NCBI RefSeq assembly: GCF_040869045.1
Contig: NC_090320.1
Coordinates: 150,992,941 to 151,056,940 of the forward strand
Reading direction: 5' to 3'
DNA: 64,000 bases
Source: Eurosta solidaginis
Lineage: Eukaryota; Arthropoda; Insecta; Diptera; Tephritidae
Positions 20,606 to 33,027 of the stretch are shown here, piece after piece (position 1 is the stretch's first letter; every line of letters begins with the position of its first letter). The notes under the pieces are model-generated. The model ran no database searches. It had not been told where the DNA came from and worked only from the letters and a program-made list of their open reading frames with translations. A program made the translations under genes and the position numbers.

Positions 20606-23600
20606 CTTGGAGCAAGCGGCTCGCTATATAAACGTGCAAGTAATATTTTTGCCCCTGCTGAGCGGGTTGTGCGCTGGGCTTGGGACCCGCCACGTAAAAC
20701 CATACCCCAATGAAATATAACAACAATCCTCGGATAAATACACTCTCTATTGATGACGACCATGGCAAACGTTTGAAGGACAATGAATTGAGGGCATGCA
20801 CCTGGAACGTCCGATCCCTGAATGGGATTGGTGCAGATGCTGGTTGATGTCCTCGTCAAAGCAAAATCTGACATCACCGCCATCCAAGAAATGCGTTGGA
20901 CGAAGCCAGGAAGAAAGAAGATCAAAAATTGTGACATCTATTGGAGTGGACATGCGAATAAGCGCAGTTTCGGCGTTGGATTCTTGGTGGGAGAGAGACT
21001 TTGTCGCCAAGCGCTGGCGTTCACGCCTGCGGACGAGCGTCTCGCCGCCATCCGAATAAAAGCAACATTTTTTAATATATCATTCATCTGCGCTCATGCG
21101 CCTACAGAGGAGAAAGACGATGAGGTGAAAGACACTTTTTATGAACAATTAGAACGCACATACGAGCGCTGCCCCCGCCATGATATAAAAGTCGTGCTTG
21201 GCGACTTTAACGCCAGGGTGGGCAAAGAAGGTGTTTTTGGCCCTACAGTCGGAAAGTTCGGCCTACACAATGAAACCTCCTAACGGACTGAGGCTGATTG
21301 ACTTTGCCGGTGCTCGAAACATGGTCATATCCAGCACGAGGTTCATGCATAAAAAGATACATCAAGCTACATGGCTGTCTCCTGATCGAAATACTCGCAA
21401 TCAGATCGATCACGTTGTGATAGACGGACGGCATGCCTCCAGTGTTTTAGATGTGCGCACGATCCGAGGACCTAACATCGACTCGGACCATTAACTCGTT
21501 GCAGCCAAAATAAGCACCCGCCTCAACGCGGCTAAAACTAAGGAACAAAAAACACAAGGAAAACTAGACGTCGAAAAGCTTAAATCACAACAGACTGCCA
21601 ATGATTTCGCAACTCGACTCTCACACCTGCTCTCTGAGAGCACAACTCATCCTGAAGGAATACAGGAGCAGCGGGAGCATATCTCCAAAGCACTTCGTAC
21701 TGCCGCCGAGGGAAAAATTGGTTACCGGCGGCCACGAAAAAACAACGGGTACGATGAAGAATGGCGCATTGCAACCGAAAGAAAAGACGCTGCCTACGTT
21801 AAAAGCGAGCGCGACAAGAGGAGTGTGTGAACGCTATCGTGAGTTGGAAAGGGAAGCGAGACGCCTTTTCAGGAAGAAAGCAGGAGCAGAAAGGCGTGAG
21901 TACGAGGAGCTTGAGCTGCTAGCCACCAGGAATAACGCCCGAAAATTCTACCAAAAAATACGGCGACAGACGGAAGGTTTTAAGACCGGCGCAAACTCCT
22001 GTAGGAATGAAAACGGCGACCTCGTAACTGATGTCCAGAGAGTGCTTAGATTATGGAGGGAATACTTCTCTGCTCTCCTAAATGGAAGCAGCAATTCACC
22101 GCGCAGAGATGAAGAACCCGATCCCGCAATCGATGATGATGGAATATATGTCCCCCCGCCCGAATATGACGAAGTTAGAATAGCAATAACCAGATTGAAA
22201 AACAACAAGGCCGTGGGCGCTGATGGATTGCCTGCGGAGCTATTCAAGTACGGCGGCGAGGAGTTGTTAAGGCGCATGCAGCAGCTTCTTAGCAAAATAT
22301 GGGCGGACGAGTGCATGCCCGACGGTTGGAATCTAAGTGTTCTTTGCCCAGTCCACAAGAAGGGGGATACTGCAAAATGCACCAACTATCGTGGAATCAG
22401 CCTTCTTAATATCGCATATAAGGTCATTTTAAGTGTATTGTGCGAAAGATTGAAGCCCACCGTGAACCGGCTGATTGGACCTTATCAGTGCGGCTTCAGA
22501 CCTGGTAAATTTACCATCGACCAGATTTTCACAATGCGCCAAATCTTGGAAAAAACCCGTGAAAAGAGAATCGACACACATCACCTCTTCGTCGACTTTA
22601 AAGCCGCCTTCGACATCACGAAAAGGAGCTGCCTATATGCCGCTATGTCTGAATTTGGTTCCCCGCAAAACTTATACGGCTGTGCAAAATGACGTTGAGC
22701 AGCACCATCAGCTCAGTCAGAATTGGGAAGGACCTCTCCGAGCCGTTCGAAACTAAACGAGGTTTCAGAAAGGGTGACCCCCTATCGTGCGATTTCTTTA
22801 ATTTGATGCTGGAGAAAATTATACTAGCTGCAGAACTTAACCGCACTGGAACAATATACTATAAAAGCGTGCAATTACTGGCATATGCTGATGACATTGA
22901 TATCATCGGCCTAAACACCCGCGCTGTTAGTTCTGCTTACTCCAAACTGGAAAAAGAAGCGGTAAAGATGGGTTTGATGGTGAATGAGGACAAAAAGAAG
23001 TACCTGCTGTCATCCAGCAAAGAGTCAGCGCATACGCGCCTTGGAAACCACGCTATTGTTGGCAGCCATAATTTCGAAATAGTAAAAGACTTCGTTTATT
23101 TGGGAACCATCATCAACACTAGCAACAACATCAGCACTGAAATCCAGCGAAGAATCAATCTTGCCAATAAATGCTACTTTGGACTAGGTAGGAAATTGAA
23201 AAGTAAAGTCCTCTCTCGGTGAACCAAAATCATACTCTACAAGTCATTTATCGTACCCGTCCTGCTATATGGGGCAGAAGCATGGACCATGACAACAGCA
23301 GATGAAGCGGCTTTGGGAGTGTTCGAAAAAAAAGTTCTTCGAAAGATTTATGGACCTCTACGCGTTGGCGATGGCGAGTACCGAAGAAGATTTAATGATG
23401 AGCTGTACGAGCTATACGCAGACATCAACATAGTCCAGCGAATTAAAACGCAGCGGCTGCGCTGGCTAGGCCATGTTATGCGAATTAATGATGATGCTCC
23501 GGCCAAGAAAGTGTTTCTATCGGAACCCGCCTATGGAAGCAGAGATAGAGGGCGGCCCCCACTCCGTTGGAAGGACCAGGTGGAAAACGATTTAAACTCC

Positions 23601-23708
23601 CTTGGTGTGACCAATTGGCGCCGGTTGGGGGAGCGAAGGAGCGACTGGCGCGCCTTGTTGGGCGGCCATAACCGTTTAGACGGTTAAGCGCCAATTAAGT
23701 AAGTAAGT
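20606..23708 (+). mobile_element. RTE/BovB-like non-LTR retrotransposon nested in piggyBac, 3.1 kb
   Basis: Bounded by a perfect 12-bp target duplication. It ends in a short AAGT/TAAG tandem tail instead of poly(A), as RTE-clade LINEs often do. It carries an endonuclease and an RT on the plus strand (see the coding entry) and looks full length. Because it lies inside piggyBac, it moved later. Confidence 0.9.
20780..23687 (+). pseudogene. RTE/BovB-like LINE polyprotein: AP endonuclease and reverse transcriptase, broken
   Basis: N-terminal endonuclease: ACTWNVRSLNG, then AIQEMRWTKPG, VVLGDFNARVG, NQIDHVVIDGRH and IDSDH, the set of apurinic-endonuclease motifs. RT follows: KAVGADGLPAELFK, YRGISLLNIAYKV, QCGFRPGKFTIDQ, the FVDFKAAFD motif A, then RKGDPLSCDFFN and the catalytic AYADDIDIIG. 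The C-terminal tail has RLRWLGHVMR and GRPPLRWKDQV, a signature of this LINE group. Frame changes occur near 20820, 21280 and 21500-21600 and again near 22685, with a TGA at 23220-23222 that probably replaced an Arg codon. All catalytic residues are still visible. Confidence 0.9.
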
Positions 23709-24140
23709 AAATGAACTTCATACTTCAAAAGAACGCTTTACAATGAATATAAACTCGCAAAATTGCCGTTTATATAGCTGCAACCCTTAAGTTTCTGGAA
23801 GCATTTCTTACCTGCCAGGTAGTTGGATTATATCAAATGTTGTTTGTCAGCAAATTCTAGCAAGGGTACAATATAATGTCTTCTTCTAAATAATTAAGAG
23901 TGCGCGAATAAGGTTGTATTCTAAAAATTCTAACAACAATAAAAATTATTGACTTCTTAGAAATAGCTTAGAATGCACGCAATTCTTAGAAGCAGGCTAC
24001 AAATATATGTTTATAACTACTTAAAATGTTCGTAAGACAGTCAGCTACAACATTGCATTAAACAAAATGAGAAAAAACGGGTAAAACAGGCTACTGGCCT
24101 GGCCACACCTGTACCCGTGTATAAGAAGTCGTAGTAAAAG

Positions 24141-24159
24141 TTGGGTATAAGTCCTAGGG
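24141..24159 (-). repeat. piggyBac right terminal inverted repeat
   Basis: TTGGGTATAAGTCCTAGGG, the reverse complement of 18392-18410, followed by TTAA. Confidence 0.93.
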
Positions 24160-24509
24160 TTAAATACTTTCAGTCTTAGGAAAAAGCACCCTGAAATTCT
24201 GACAAAAGCAAAAGCTTAAAGAAAAACCATATGGGCTGCAACAAAAAGCCTCGTCTAATGCGATAACACCTAATTGGCGCAGTCAATTGAAGGTGGTATA
24301 GAATAAAAAAAAAAAAAAAAAATGTAGAAAAGTAGTTAGAAATAGAAACTTGCAAAGTGCGTTTATGGCTTTATGCGCTAAACGTCAAGCGTTTAATGTG
24401 TGGGTCGCTGATGATAAGCCGTCATAGGGGTTTGAAATAGTCGGCTATACGGTCTATGAACTTTGTTTTTTTTCTAATTTACTTTTCTATGAATAAGAAT
24501 TTAATATAA

Positions 24510-24890
24510 AACAAGAAAGAAGGGCTAAGTTCGGGTGTAACCGAACATTACATACTCAGCTGAGAGCTTTGGAGGCAAAATTGTCTTTTTCATGGAAACA
24601 TACAAATGGTAATACTAAAAAGTGGACCAATTTCTTTTTTTAATATGAAAATTTGGTTAAATATGAACACATTTCTTTAACATTTTTTTTAAATCACCCC
24701 TGAAATATTTTCGAAGAGCTCTTAATTATAATGAGTCCGATAAGAGTCCGAAATTGTAGACCAAGGTTGACGTTTTTTGAAATGATATCCCTGCATCCTT
24801 TGTCAAATAAGGGAAAACTACCATGTAGGAAAATGAACCTCGGGTAACCCTGGAATGTGTTTGTATGACATGGGTATCAAATGAAAGATA
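24510..24890 (+). repeat. Dispersed fly repeat, left end
   Basis: Starts acaagaaaga...ggctaagttcgggtgtaaccgaac and goes through catactcagctgag. It is the same beginning as 35771 onward and ends inside the first minisatellite unit (ggaatgtgtttgtatgac). The TACTCAGCTGAG motif is inverted at the right ends of the family (35690, 61890). It may be a non-autonomous DNA element. Confidence 0.7.
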
Positions 24891-26559
24891 TTAAGGCCCG
24901 TATTATGTGTGTTACCGTTTATGTTTGCGTCGCATTCACTCACATTCACCCAGAATTCATATTTTATAACTTCTTACGTATTCGCGTTTGTCCTCTTACG
25001 TAGTAACTACGTATTCACTGAGACTGTCAAGCCCATACGTAGCCAGTATAGCCACTTATTACTTTTGCTATTTCGGAAAACTTTGCAGTGCAATTTTTTC
25101 GGAATAACATCGATTCAACGAGCTGGAAATATTGCAGCGAAACCCCTGACAACAGTGTAAATTGCAATATTGGTTGATTGTTAATGTTTTTAAAACCAGT
25201 TGCTTTTTATTTTTCAATATGCTCTTTTATATTGAGCTGTTCATAACTATAATTTATTTACATTCCGTGGAAATTCCGAGGGCAGTGTTGTGGCAGGCTT
25301 GCAGCCTTTTCGAGTGGCTACGTGTCGCAGTTGAATTTTGTATGTTTCTTTAACTTTTTACCAAGTACTGCCGGCAATCCATTTGTGGATTTTGTTGCGG
25401 CCTTGCACTACAGCTGCAATTTTGGTACCATGCGCCTTGAAGTTCATACCACTATAGCCGTATGGGCTGCGCTCAAGCCTAGGCACAGCCATTGTTGATA
25501 AGTACAAGTGTGTTGACTTCTTTCTGACAGGCACTCGCTTAAGTTAGCATAACGGGAAAATCTGGGTTGCCATTATTGTTTCAGTTGAAAACGGTCATTT
25601 AGGGTTTGTGCAGGGACGTAAAAATTGAAACAGGGTTTATGTAGTCACAAAAGTGTTCCTCCTGTTTCACAGCATTTTAATTTAATTGTTCAGTTCAGAG
25701 TTATAGATTTTCATGAAAGATTTAATTTATTAGATAAGGTTACTCCTCTAAGTGTAAAAAGCATAGAAAACGCAGAGTTTTTCAAATTATTGGGAACAAC
25801 TTTGTAAACTCAACAACAAAGTATATCGGTAAATTTCTAGGATTTCTGAATTTCTGTACCCAAGTTCATTATATATGTGTAATACCAGAATCGGGGGACA
25901 GCATTTTTAAATGAAAAAACAACAATGTTATTTGAAAAAACGTACCTAACGTCAAACTTTCATTCCTTCTTTTTTTTCTGCTCCTTTGGTTTGCTTCCAC
26001 TCACAGCACCGCTTTATTTTCGGGAGACTTTCACATCGACCGAAATTAAGGCGGGTTTACATAGCCTTGTTTGTGTTGCATCGATCTGACGCTTTGATAG
26101 GCCCATAATATAAAAAAGAAGACTCCTTGCCATTTTCTTCGCTTTGAAGCGATGTAAGAGTTGTAAATCCTCCTTTGAGAATTTCTCAACTTTTTGAGTC
26201 CCTTAACATTCAACAAACTTTGCTTAGGAAGATATTGGAGGTGCCATAAATTTAACTCATCTGTCGGGCGAAGCTGTAACGAAGCTTTTTCGTGCCCCGT
26301 TGCTTCTTTGATATTTGCTGGGGTATACTCGCCGTGCCCAGGGTTCGTTTACAATAAATTTGTATTAAAGGGGCACCTTGCAAATCGATTTAATATAAAA
26401 AAACTTCACTCTCTTTATTGGTTCTAAATTCTATAATATAAAATAAAACGTGTTTGTATACTTCATTTTCAATTTCACTTGGATTATCTTGCGGTATCCT
26501 TGATTGCGGTGGCGGGCCTTAGCGGTCCGGCCGTATTCCGTTAGCTGGGTCCCGTTAGT

Positions 26560-27030
26560 ATGTGGCGTCGGTGCCTTGACGCGCCTTATGACGGCGTCTC
26601 TCTCTGCTGCGGTGCTCTGTCGCGCCTTACGTCGGCGTCTACTTGTATTGCTGAGGCGATGCTCTGTCGCCGTGTTCCGTTAGACGGATCCCGTTAGTAT
26701 GTGGCGTCGGTGCCTTGACGCACCTTACGTCGGCGTTTACTTGTATTACTCTGCTGCGCCTTGCGCGGCGTCTATTTGTATTGCTGGTTGCTGGGTGATT
26801 CTCTGCCACGCCTTGCGTCGGCGTCTACTCGTATTTGCTGGGCGACACTCTGTCGCGCCCTACGTCGGCGTTTACTTGTATTGCTGAGGCGATGCTCTGT
26901 CGCGCCCTACGTCGTATGCTTGCGTGAATCTGCTGTGGCCAACGTCGTATGTTTGCGTATCGCTGCTGCGGCCAGCGTCGTATGCTCGTATAATTCTGCT
27001 GCGGCCAACGTCGTATGCTAGCGTAGCGCT
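26560..27030. repeat. Degenerate GC-rich tandem repeat
   Basis: Blocks of ctctgtcgcgcc(t)tacgtcggcgt(c/t)tacttgtattgctg recur at about 26600, 26700, 26810, 26850 and 26900. They pass into shorter 31-36-bp blocks (gctgcggcc-acgtcgtatg) at 26938, 26970 and 27003. Unit length is irregular (about 35-110 bp). Confidence 0.7.
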
Positions 27031-27052
27031 GCTGTTTCTGCCGAGGCTTACG

Positions 27053-27570
27053 GCGGTGAGCGCGAGCTCGCGTCGTTGTGGGCCTTTGCTTCGCAGGGAG
27101 CGAGCGTGGAAGGCGTTGTAGAGGTCAAAACCAGCTTACACACAATCCTCAGCCCACGGCTTTCTCCTATGAAGGGAACTGTCTTGCGATGGTCAAAACC
27201 GATACGCCTTTCAGATGCCCTCCAATTGCTGCTCGGGTAACAATCACAACTTCGCGTTCCGTTAGGTGGATTCCGTTAGCCTCGGTACAGTCACGTTGTG
27301 GCGTTTCACTTCAATTCACTGCTACTGCGGATGCCGACGTACTTCTGCCACGGTTAACGTTTGGATGAGCGCGAGATCACGATTCTGTGGAGGACGTTTG
27401 CTTACGAGAGAGCAAGCGTTGGCTTAAGCGTTGTAGAGCGGTCAAAACCAGCTTACCCACAATTCTTAGTCCACGCCTTTCTCCTATGAACCGCACTGGC
27501 TTGCAATGGTCAAAACCGATATGCCTTCCAGAGCGCTCCAATAGTAGCTCCGGTCGCAACCACAACCGCG
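27053..27570 (+). repeat. Direct duplication, about 310-bp spacing
   Basis: The passage gagcgcgag...gagcaagcgt...gtcaaaaccagcttac...ctttctcctatgaa...gtcaaaaccgata...ctccaat occurs at about 27057-27235 and again at about 27367-27545 at roughly 75-80% identity. Confidence 0.75.
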
Positions 27571-28740
27571 TGCTGACTGCCTGCTGTCTTCTTGTGTTTT
27601 TCTTTTCATAGCTAATGCTCTTGATGTTGCTAGCATAGTTCGTTGCGTTGCCATGGTTACGGTGTTGCTATGGAGTGTTGCGGCAACTCGCTGTGCTAGT
27701 GATGTTTCAGAGACTTGTTTGTGTTGGCTATGTTGCTGATCGTATTCTTGTTTAGATTTTTATTTGTGTTGCGTTGTCTGTGTTACTGCTCCTGTGTTAG
27801 GGGGCGGTGGTTTTGTGTGGGCCAAATTAATGGATTATATTTGGTCCTCACAAAGCATCGAAAGATTTACATAAACGCTTTGGTTGCGTGCCTACGCTTT
27901 GACAACGCCATACGAAAAACAATGAAATGCCTTGCGTTATATTTTCCTTGAAGCGACCAAAGCGTTAATATAATTTTATCCTCATTAATTTTTGTTAGCA
28001 GCCATAGAAGTGAAATTTTTCCTGAGGGTAACATATTACACGTGTGGCGCTTTATACTTTGTTAAGTTTCTCTAGACTTTTCCTAAATTAAATTAATTTT
28101 GCTTTCCGTATGTTTCCGCATTTTTAGAGGCTACCAATCTTCTATTATTTATAATTCCGCGGAAATATATGAAACTATTTCATCTGTAAATACAACAAAG
28201 TTTTATTAAACTATCAAATGCAACTCAGCTTAAAGTAGTCTTACGTACCAAAAATGCAACTCTAAACCTGAGATTTGCATTAGGTGAGCAAGGCTGTTTG
28301 TAATATTGACGTTTATCACTTAGTTGACACACTTGGTATTTTACACAATGGGTACAGCCTCGTTGCAGTTGTTAACGCTACACTGTTACGTTAATTTGTT
28401 CTTTCTCATAATGCAGAAATTTTTTACGACACACAAAATTTCTGGTAAAAGTCCAGAACAGGGGTCGACTGCTAATACGCGTCCAAAAATATAGGGAGAG
28501 GTGTCAAAAGACGCATATTGGCCTCGACAACAATAATCCGAAGGCGGAAATAGGCAATTTTCATGTGGTTGTTGTAATGTTGTGCACTGAAAAAAAATTT
28601 GTGTACAAAGGGATTTTGCACTCATTCAATTTTTTAATTTTGATCGCACCCCATTGGTGGACCGGCCAGAGTCATTTTTTATAAACGAGGCCGAAGACCG
28701 CCAACGCAGAAAAGTGTTCAGCGCAAAAACACTATGAATG

Positions 28741-28757
28741 CCCCCCCCCCCCCCCCC
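28741..28757. repeat. 17-base poly(C) run
   Basis: Seventeen C in a row next to the 3' side of the jockey-type LINE fragment. Its true length may be uncertain in an assembly. Confidence 0.8.
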
Positions 28758-28902
28758 TGGTTTCGGAGGGACCCGGGGTAAGTTTTCGGTTTTTCGTTAA
28801 TAAATTTTGAACGAGTTATTTTCGTTTGACACCTCTCACGATGTCGTGTTCGAATTTTATTATAAAATTCCTTCAATGTTCTTTCAAGTTCTATACCGGG
28901 GT

Positions 28903-29975
28903 TTATTCTGGATAGGTAGAGTTTAACCTGTTACAGTACCCAAATCGAAGTTTAGCTAGAGTGACACGCATTTCCCTAGGAAGAGTGAGTTCCTCCTCTG
29001 CTAGTTCTGGGCATGTTTCTTTGAGTACCGGATTTGCCGCGCAATTCCTGGCATGGAGGTCCAACGCCTGTTTGTGGATATCACTGAGGATCTGTTTGAG
29101 CTTTTTTGCTTCATACGGGTGTGTTCTCAGGTGCCGTATTTCCTCATAATGTCTACGGAGATGACTCCTTAAGCCGCTGGACGGTGTAGCATTATCAATC
29201 AGATGTCTGTTGGGATGCCCAGGTTTCTGGGTATTCAACAGAAACTGTTTGGTTAGCATTTCATTTCTCTTCCTAATGGGGAGTACTCTCGCCTCATTAT
29301 TTAGATGGTGTTCTGGGGACATAAGACAGCGTGGAGCGGATCTGAGGGCAGTATTTTGGCAGGCCTCTATTTTCTTCCAGTGAGTAGCCTTTAGGCTTGG
29401 CGACCATATCGGGGACGCGTAGCATGCAAAAGGCCGGCCAATTATTTTGTAAGTGGTAATGGGAGTCTCCTTATCTTTACCCCAAGTGCTGCTGGCAAGA
29501 GAATTGAGGATTTTATTACGACTGTGGATTGTAGGGATAATTGCGGTTGCGTGCTCTCCAAAATGTAGGTCCTGATCGAACGTCTCACCTAGAATTTTTG
29601 GGTGTAAGACGGTCAGTAGCGTGATGCCATCGACGTGGATGTTCAATATGATCGACATTTGGCGCGTCCATTTTGTAAATAAGGAGATGGTTGTTTATTT
29701 TATTACCTAGCTCATCGATGGGTGGCCCGGGACCTGTAGCCATTATCGTGCAGTCATTGGCGTAGGATAGAATGGTAACTCTTTCTGGTGGCGAAAGGAG
29801 CTTCGATATGTAGAGGTTAAACAGAAGCGAGGATAGGACCCCACCATGTGGTACCCCTTGTTCAACTCTTCTGGGCTTAGATGTTGCGTTCCTGAATTGT
29901 ACCGATGTTTGCCGACGAGACAGATAATTTGCGATACACATTTGGGCCTCGAAATAATTCACTACGTTGTTCGAG
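28903..29975 (-). pseudogene. Jockey-type LINE reverse transcriptase fragment
   Basis: RT part: VEQGVPHGGVLSSLLFNLYI and then a YANDCTIMATG segment, where the jockey clade has YADD. The first catalytic Asp is Asn. After a frame change near 29640 a long C-terminal domain follows: HPKILGETFDQDLHF, SSTWGKDKET, CYASPIWSPSL, HLRTHP and FGYCNRLNSTYPE, all typical of jockey/F-type elements of flies. The endonuclease and the first half of RT are missing (5' truncation at about 29975). Non-coding 3' sequence probably extends down to the poly(C) run. It is inactive by truncation, frameshift and the D-to-N change. Confidence 0.88.
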
Positions 29976-30394
29976 AATCACCGATTTATAAGAAAAAAAA
30001 AAAAATATAGCACGGAGGTATAATAATTATAGCTATTAATAAATCCACAATAAAATTATTATTTTTATTTTCCTATTACTCAGAATTTGTCTTTGACATA
30101 AAACTAAGATAATAAGGATCGTGACGAAAGATAGTGACAAAATTATAGTATAACTATTAGTTATAATCAGTGACTCATTTTAATAGTTTTTTTTTCTTGA
30201 CTAGAAAGATCCGGTTAAACACCTAGGCGAAAGTGTACCGGGGATAGCCATAGCATTTTCATGACGAATCAGGCATCCTTTTTCAAAAAATCCACACAAA
30301 AAAAATTTTATCCGGATATTTATTTTATATGTCCGAAAATAAAAGTTAAATCCAGACTTATATTTTTTAAGAACAGAATAAAAGTACGATCCTA
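29976..30394. other. No recognisable feature
   Basis: AT-rich sequence between the LINE fragment and the LTR of the CsRn1-like element. No frames or repeats recognised. Confidence 0.5.
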
Positions 30395-30569
30395 TAGGAA
30401 ATAAGGAATAAATATATCCTATTGAAATTTAGAAATAAAATTATTTTATTATCTCACAATGAAAAAGATTAATGACAAACTGAACTATGTAAACTTGTTG
30501 AACAATAAAATTTAAATGTTCGTTGCTAAGCAACACTTTTGTTCTGAAAACTTGAACTGCACCGCCACA
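30395..30569 (-). repeat. LTR of the CsRn1-like element (3' LTR)
   Basis: 175 bp, matching 33915-34089. It contains ttgttgaacaataaa and gttgctaagcaacac, both inverted-repeat-like. The TG at its left edge has become TA. Confidence 0.85.
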
Positions 30570-32950
30570 CTACTAGAGCCAAAGCTCGAACCCAGCCAAT
30601 GTCGGAATGACCCATGATTGCGGCTTTCAAGTAAAGATGTAATCGTTCGACTAAACCAACGAATTCCGAATTGTTTAACAAAAATTTTGAAAAGATGAGA
30701 AAAAACTGAGCTCCACGATCTGAGGTTATAATTTCATGAACGCCAAAACGAGATATCCAACAATGCAAAAGTGCATGGGTCACATTAACTGCAGTTATGT
30801 TCTGCAAAGGATATACCTCAGGCCATCGAGTAAAACGATCGATGACAGTCAAGAGTATAGAAAAGAACATGCAAGTGGAAGTGGACCAATCAGATCAATG
30901 TGAATATGGGAAAATCTCTTTGTTGGAGTTCCAAAATTTTCAAGTGAAGCGTGAACATGGCGTGAAATTTTTGATCGTTGACAATCATTACAAGCCCAAT
31001 TTCGACAGTCTTTATTCATTGAAGGCCACACAAAACGATCGCTGATTAGCTTGAGCGAAGCATTGGCACCTGGATGGGTCAGGTTATGTAGCTGATCAAA
31101 AACAGAACGACGAAACGGTGATGTGATGAATGGCCGAGCTTTTCCTGTTGATGTATCACAAAACACAGTAAGTGAGGAATTGGCACACGCTCGATGCAGA
31201 GAGAAGAATTTTCTTAAGTTCATCGTCTTCTTCTTGGGATTCAACCAGCAACGACATTATCGGTTCCTTTGATGTGTTGGATATCTGTTGAAAATTCTGC
31301 AATGAATGAGAGTTGACTGAGTTGAACTGGTGGAATTTTTTCACGTTTTTGTTGACGAGCGTAAATAAATGGTTTATGATCGGTGTAAATCGTGAATGAA
31401 TGTCCTTCCAAAAAATAACGAAAGTGCTGGATTGCAGCATAGATCGGAAGAAGTTTACGATAGAAAGCAGGCCAAGAGCATTCTTTTGAGGACATTTTCT
31501 TCGAGAAGAATGCAAGAGGTTGCCACACGCCATCGACAAGCTGTTTTAAACATGCTCCGACTGAATGGTTCGAAGCATCTGTAAACGAACCAAGAGGCGC
31601 ACCAATGCGAGGATGAACCAGAAGAGATACAGTTTTTACAGGTTATGAAAGCTTCTTCCAGTTCAAACGTCCAGTTGATTGGTTGAGATCCTTTCAGGAG
31701 TGGGTTGCTGATTGCATTATTCAATGGAGCTTCGTATTCAGAAACATGCGGAATGAATCTGCGATAGAAGTTTAACATTCCAAGAAAACGTCGAAGACTT
31801 GTGCTGTTTTTTGCAATGGAAAGTCCTTGATTACCCGGACGCGCTCCTCTGGAGTTTGTATTCCAGCAGCAGAGATGATATAACAAATAAAAGGAATTTC
31901 ATTAACTCCAAAAGTACACTTTTTGACTTTGATCACCAATCCATATTTTGTTAGAGGTTCAAAAATGATTTTAACATGGCGTTCGTGCTCTTTGGAACGA
32001 GAAAACGAGAATGTCAACCATATAAACGAAAAAAAATCTAAACTTCGCAAAACTTCATCCATGAACCTTTGAAATGTCTGGCCAGCGTTTCGAAGTCCAA
32101 ACGTCATGAATGGAAATTCAAAAAGGCCAAATGGAGTAATAATAGCAGTTTTGGAAATGTCTTCTTCGGCTACAGGAATTTGTGGATAAGCTTTAACAAG
32201 ATCAATTTTCGAAAATACCGTACAACCATCGATAAAGTGAGTGACGTCGTGAATGTGACGGACAGGATACCGATCTGGGATAGTTCGAGCATTCAATGCA
32301 CGAAAATCTCCACAAGAGCGCCAAGTTGAATCACTTTTAAGTGCCAAGTGTAAAGGCGACGACCAAGAACTCTCTGATGGACGAGTTGCACCAGCCTGTA
32401 ACATAGCGTCGAATTCTTGTTTAGCTGTTTTTAATTTCTCAGGATTTAAGCGTCGTACTTTGCTTGTCACCGGTGGTCCAGGAGTTGTACGAATGTGATG
32501 AACAGTCTCGTGTTTTATATTACTAGGTAAACCTGGTGGACGAGTAATTTCAGGAAATTGAGAAATGAGAGCACCGAAAGTCGACGAGTTCTGAACTGCT
32601 TTGCGATGAAGGCTGAGAAAAACCGTGTACATGAAGACTAGTTGTGACGTCGACGATGTGATTTGTACGACAATCCGGCAAAGGTGATAATAAGCGAGAA
32701 AATCCGATCGAGTTATTGGTAGATCGACGGCAGCGACGATAAATCTCCATGGAAAATCACGACGAAGTCCTAAGTTGAGATTCAAGGTTAGAAAACCATA
32801 TGTTTTGATTTTGCTTCCATTTGCAGCACACAAGTCGTAATTGACAGGAGAACGACGATCACGTAATAGACGTCGAGGAAAGCAACATATGTAAGTCAGA
32901 ACCAGTATCGATGAGAAAGCGATGTTTTGATATTTTATCAGTGCCAATTA
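30526..32950 (-). pseudogene. CsRn1-like Pol: protease, RT, RNase H, integrase, broken
   Basis: Near 32905 FLIDTGSDLH is the protease active site. RT: GATRPSESSWSSPLHLA, CGDFRALN, the FSKIDLVKAYPQIPV motif A, FGLRNAGQTFQRFMD; but at the YIDD position (about 32030) the frame shifts and the alternative reads YMVD, so the active site is lost. RNase H: WQPLAFFSKKM, FTIYTDHKPF. Integrase: LTHPGANASLKLI, C-x2-C segment, [17 protein letters not shown] and [10 protein letters not shown]. The frame changes near 32030, 31780, 31500, 31200 and 30860. The domain order and the Trp-tRNA primer are CsRn1-like. Confidence 0.87.
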
Positions 32951-33027
32951 GGCGGCAACTGGTTGACAAGCAGTTTTATGCCGCATTCACATACTGCTTT
33001 TTCTGTTTTCCAAATAATTACAGGGAC

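Larger units (their letters stand above)
18392..24159 (-). mobile_element. piggyBac-type DNA transposon, interrupted by a LINE
   Basis: TTAA is duplicated at 18388-18391 and 24160-24163. The ends are perfect 19-bp inverted repeats (CCCTAGGACTTATACCCAA), and piggyBac elements typically start CCCTAG after TTAA. A second block (CGACTTCTTATAC...GGTACAGGTGTGGCC) lies about 190 bp inside the left end and directly inside the right end, the asymmetric subterminal repeats typical of the family. The transposase lies on the minus strand in the left half. Without the 3,103-bp LINE and its 12-bp duplication, the element would be about 2.65 kb. Confidence 0.93.
24891..28740. other. No recognisable gene; GC-rich repeats in the middle
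   Basis: 24891-26450 has no coding similarity and no clear repeat. 26460-27600 is GC-rich and repetitive (separate entries). 27720-28740 has only short frames of no known family. 28440-28740 contains phrases (gtcaaaagacgc, attggcctcgacaac) that look like another dispersed repeat, one of which recurs near 63730. Confidence 0.45.
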
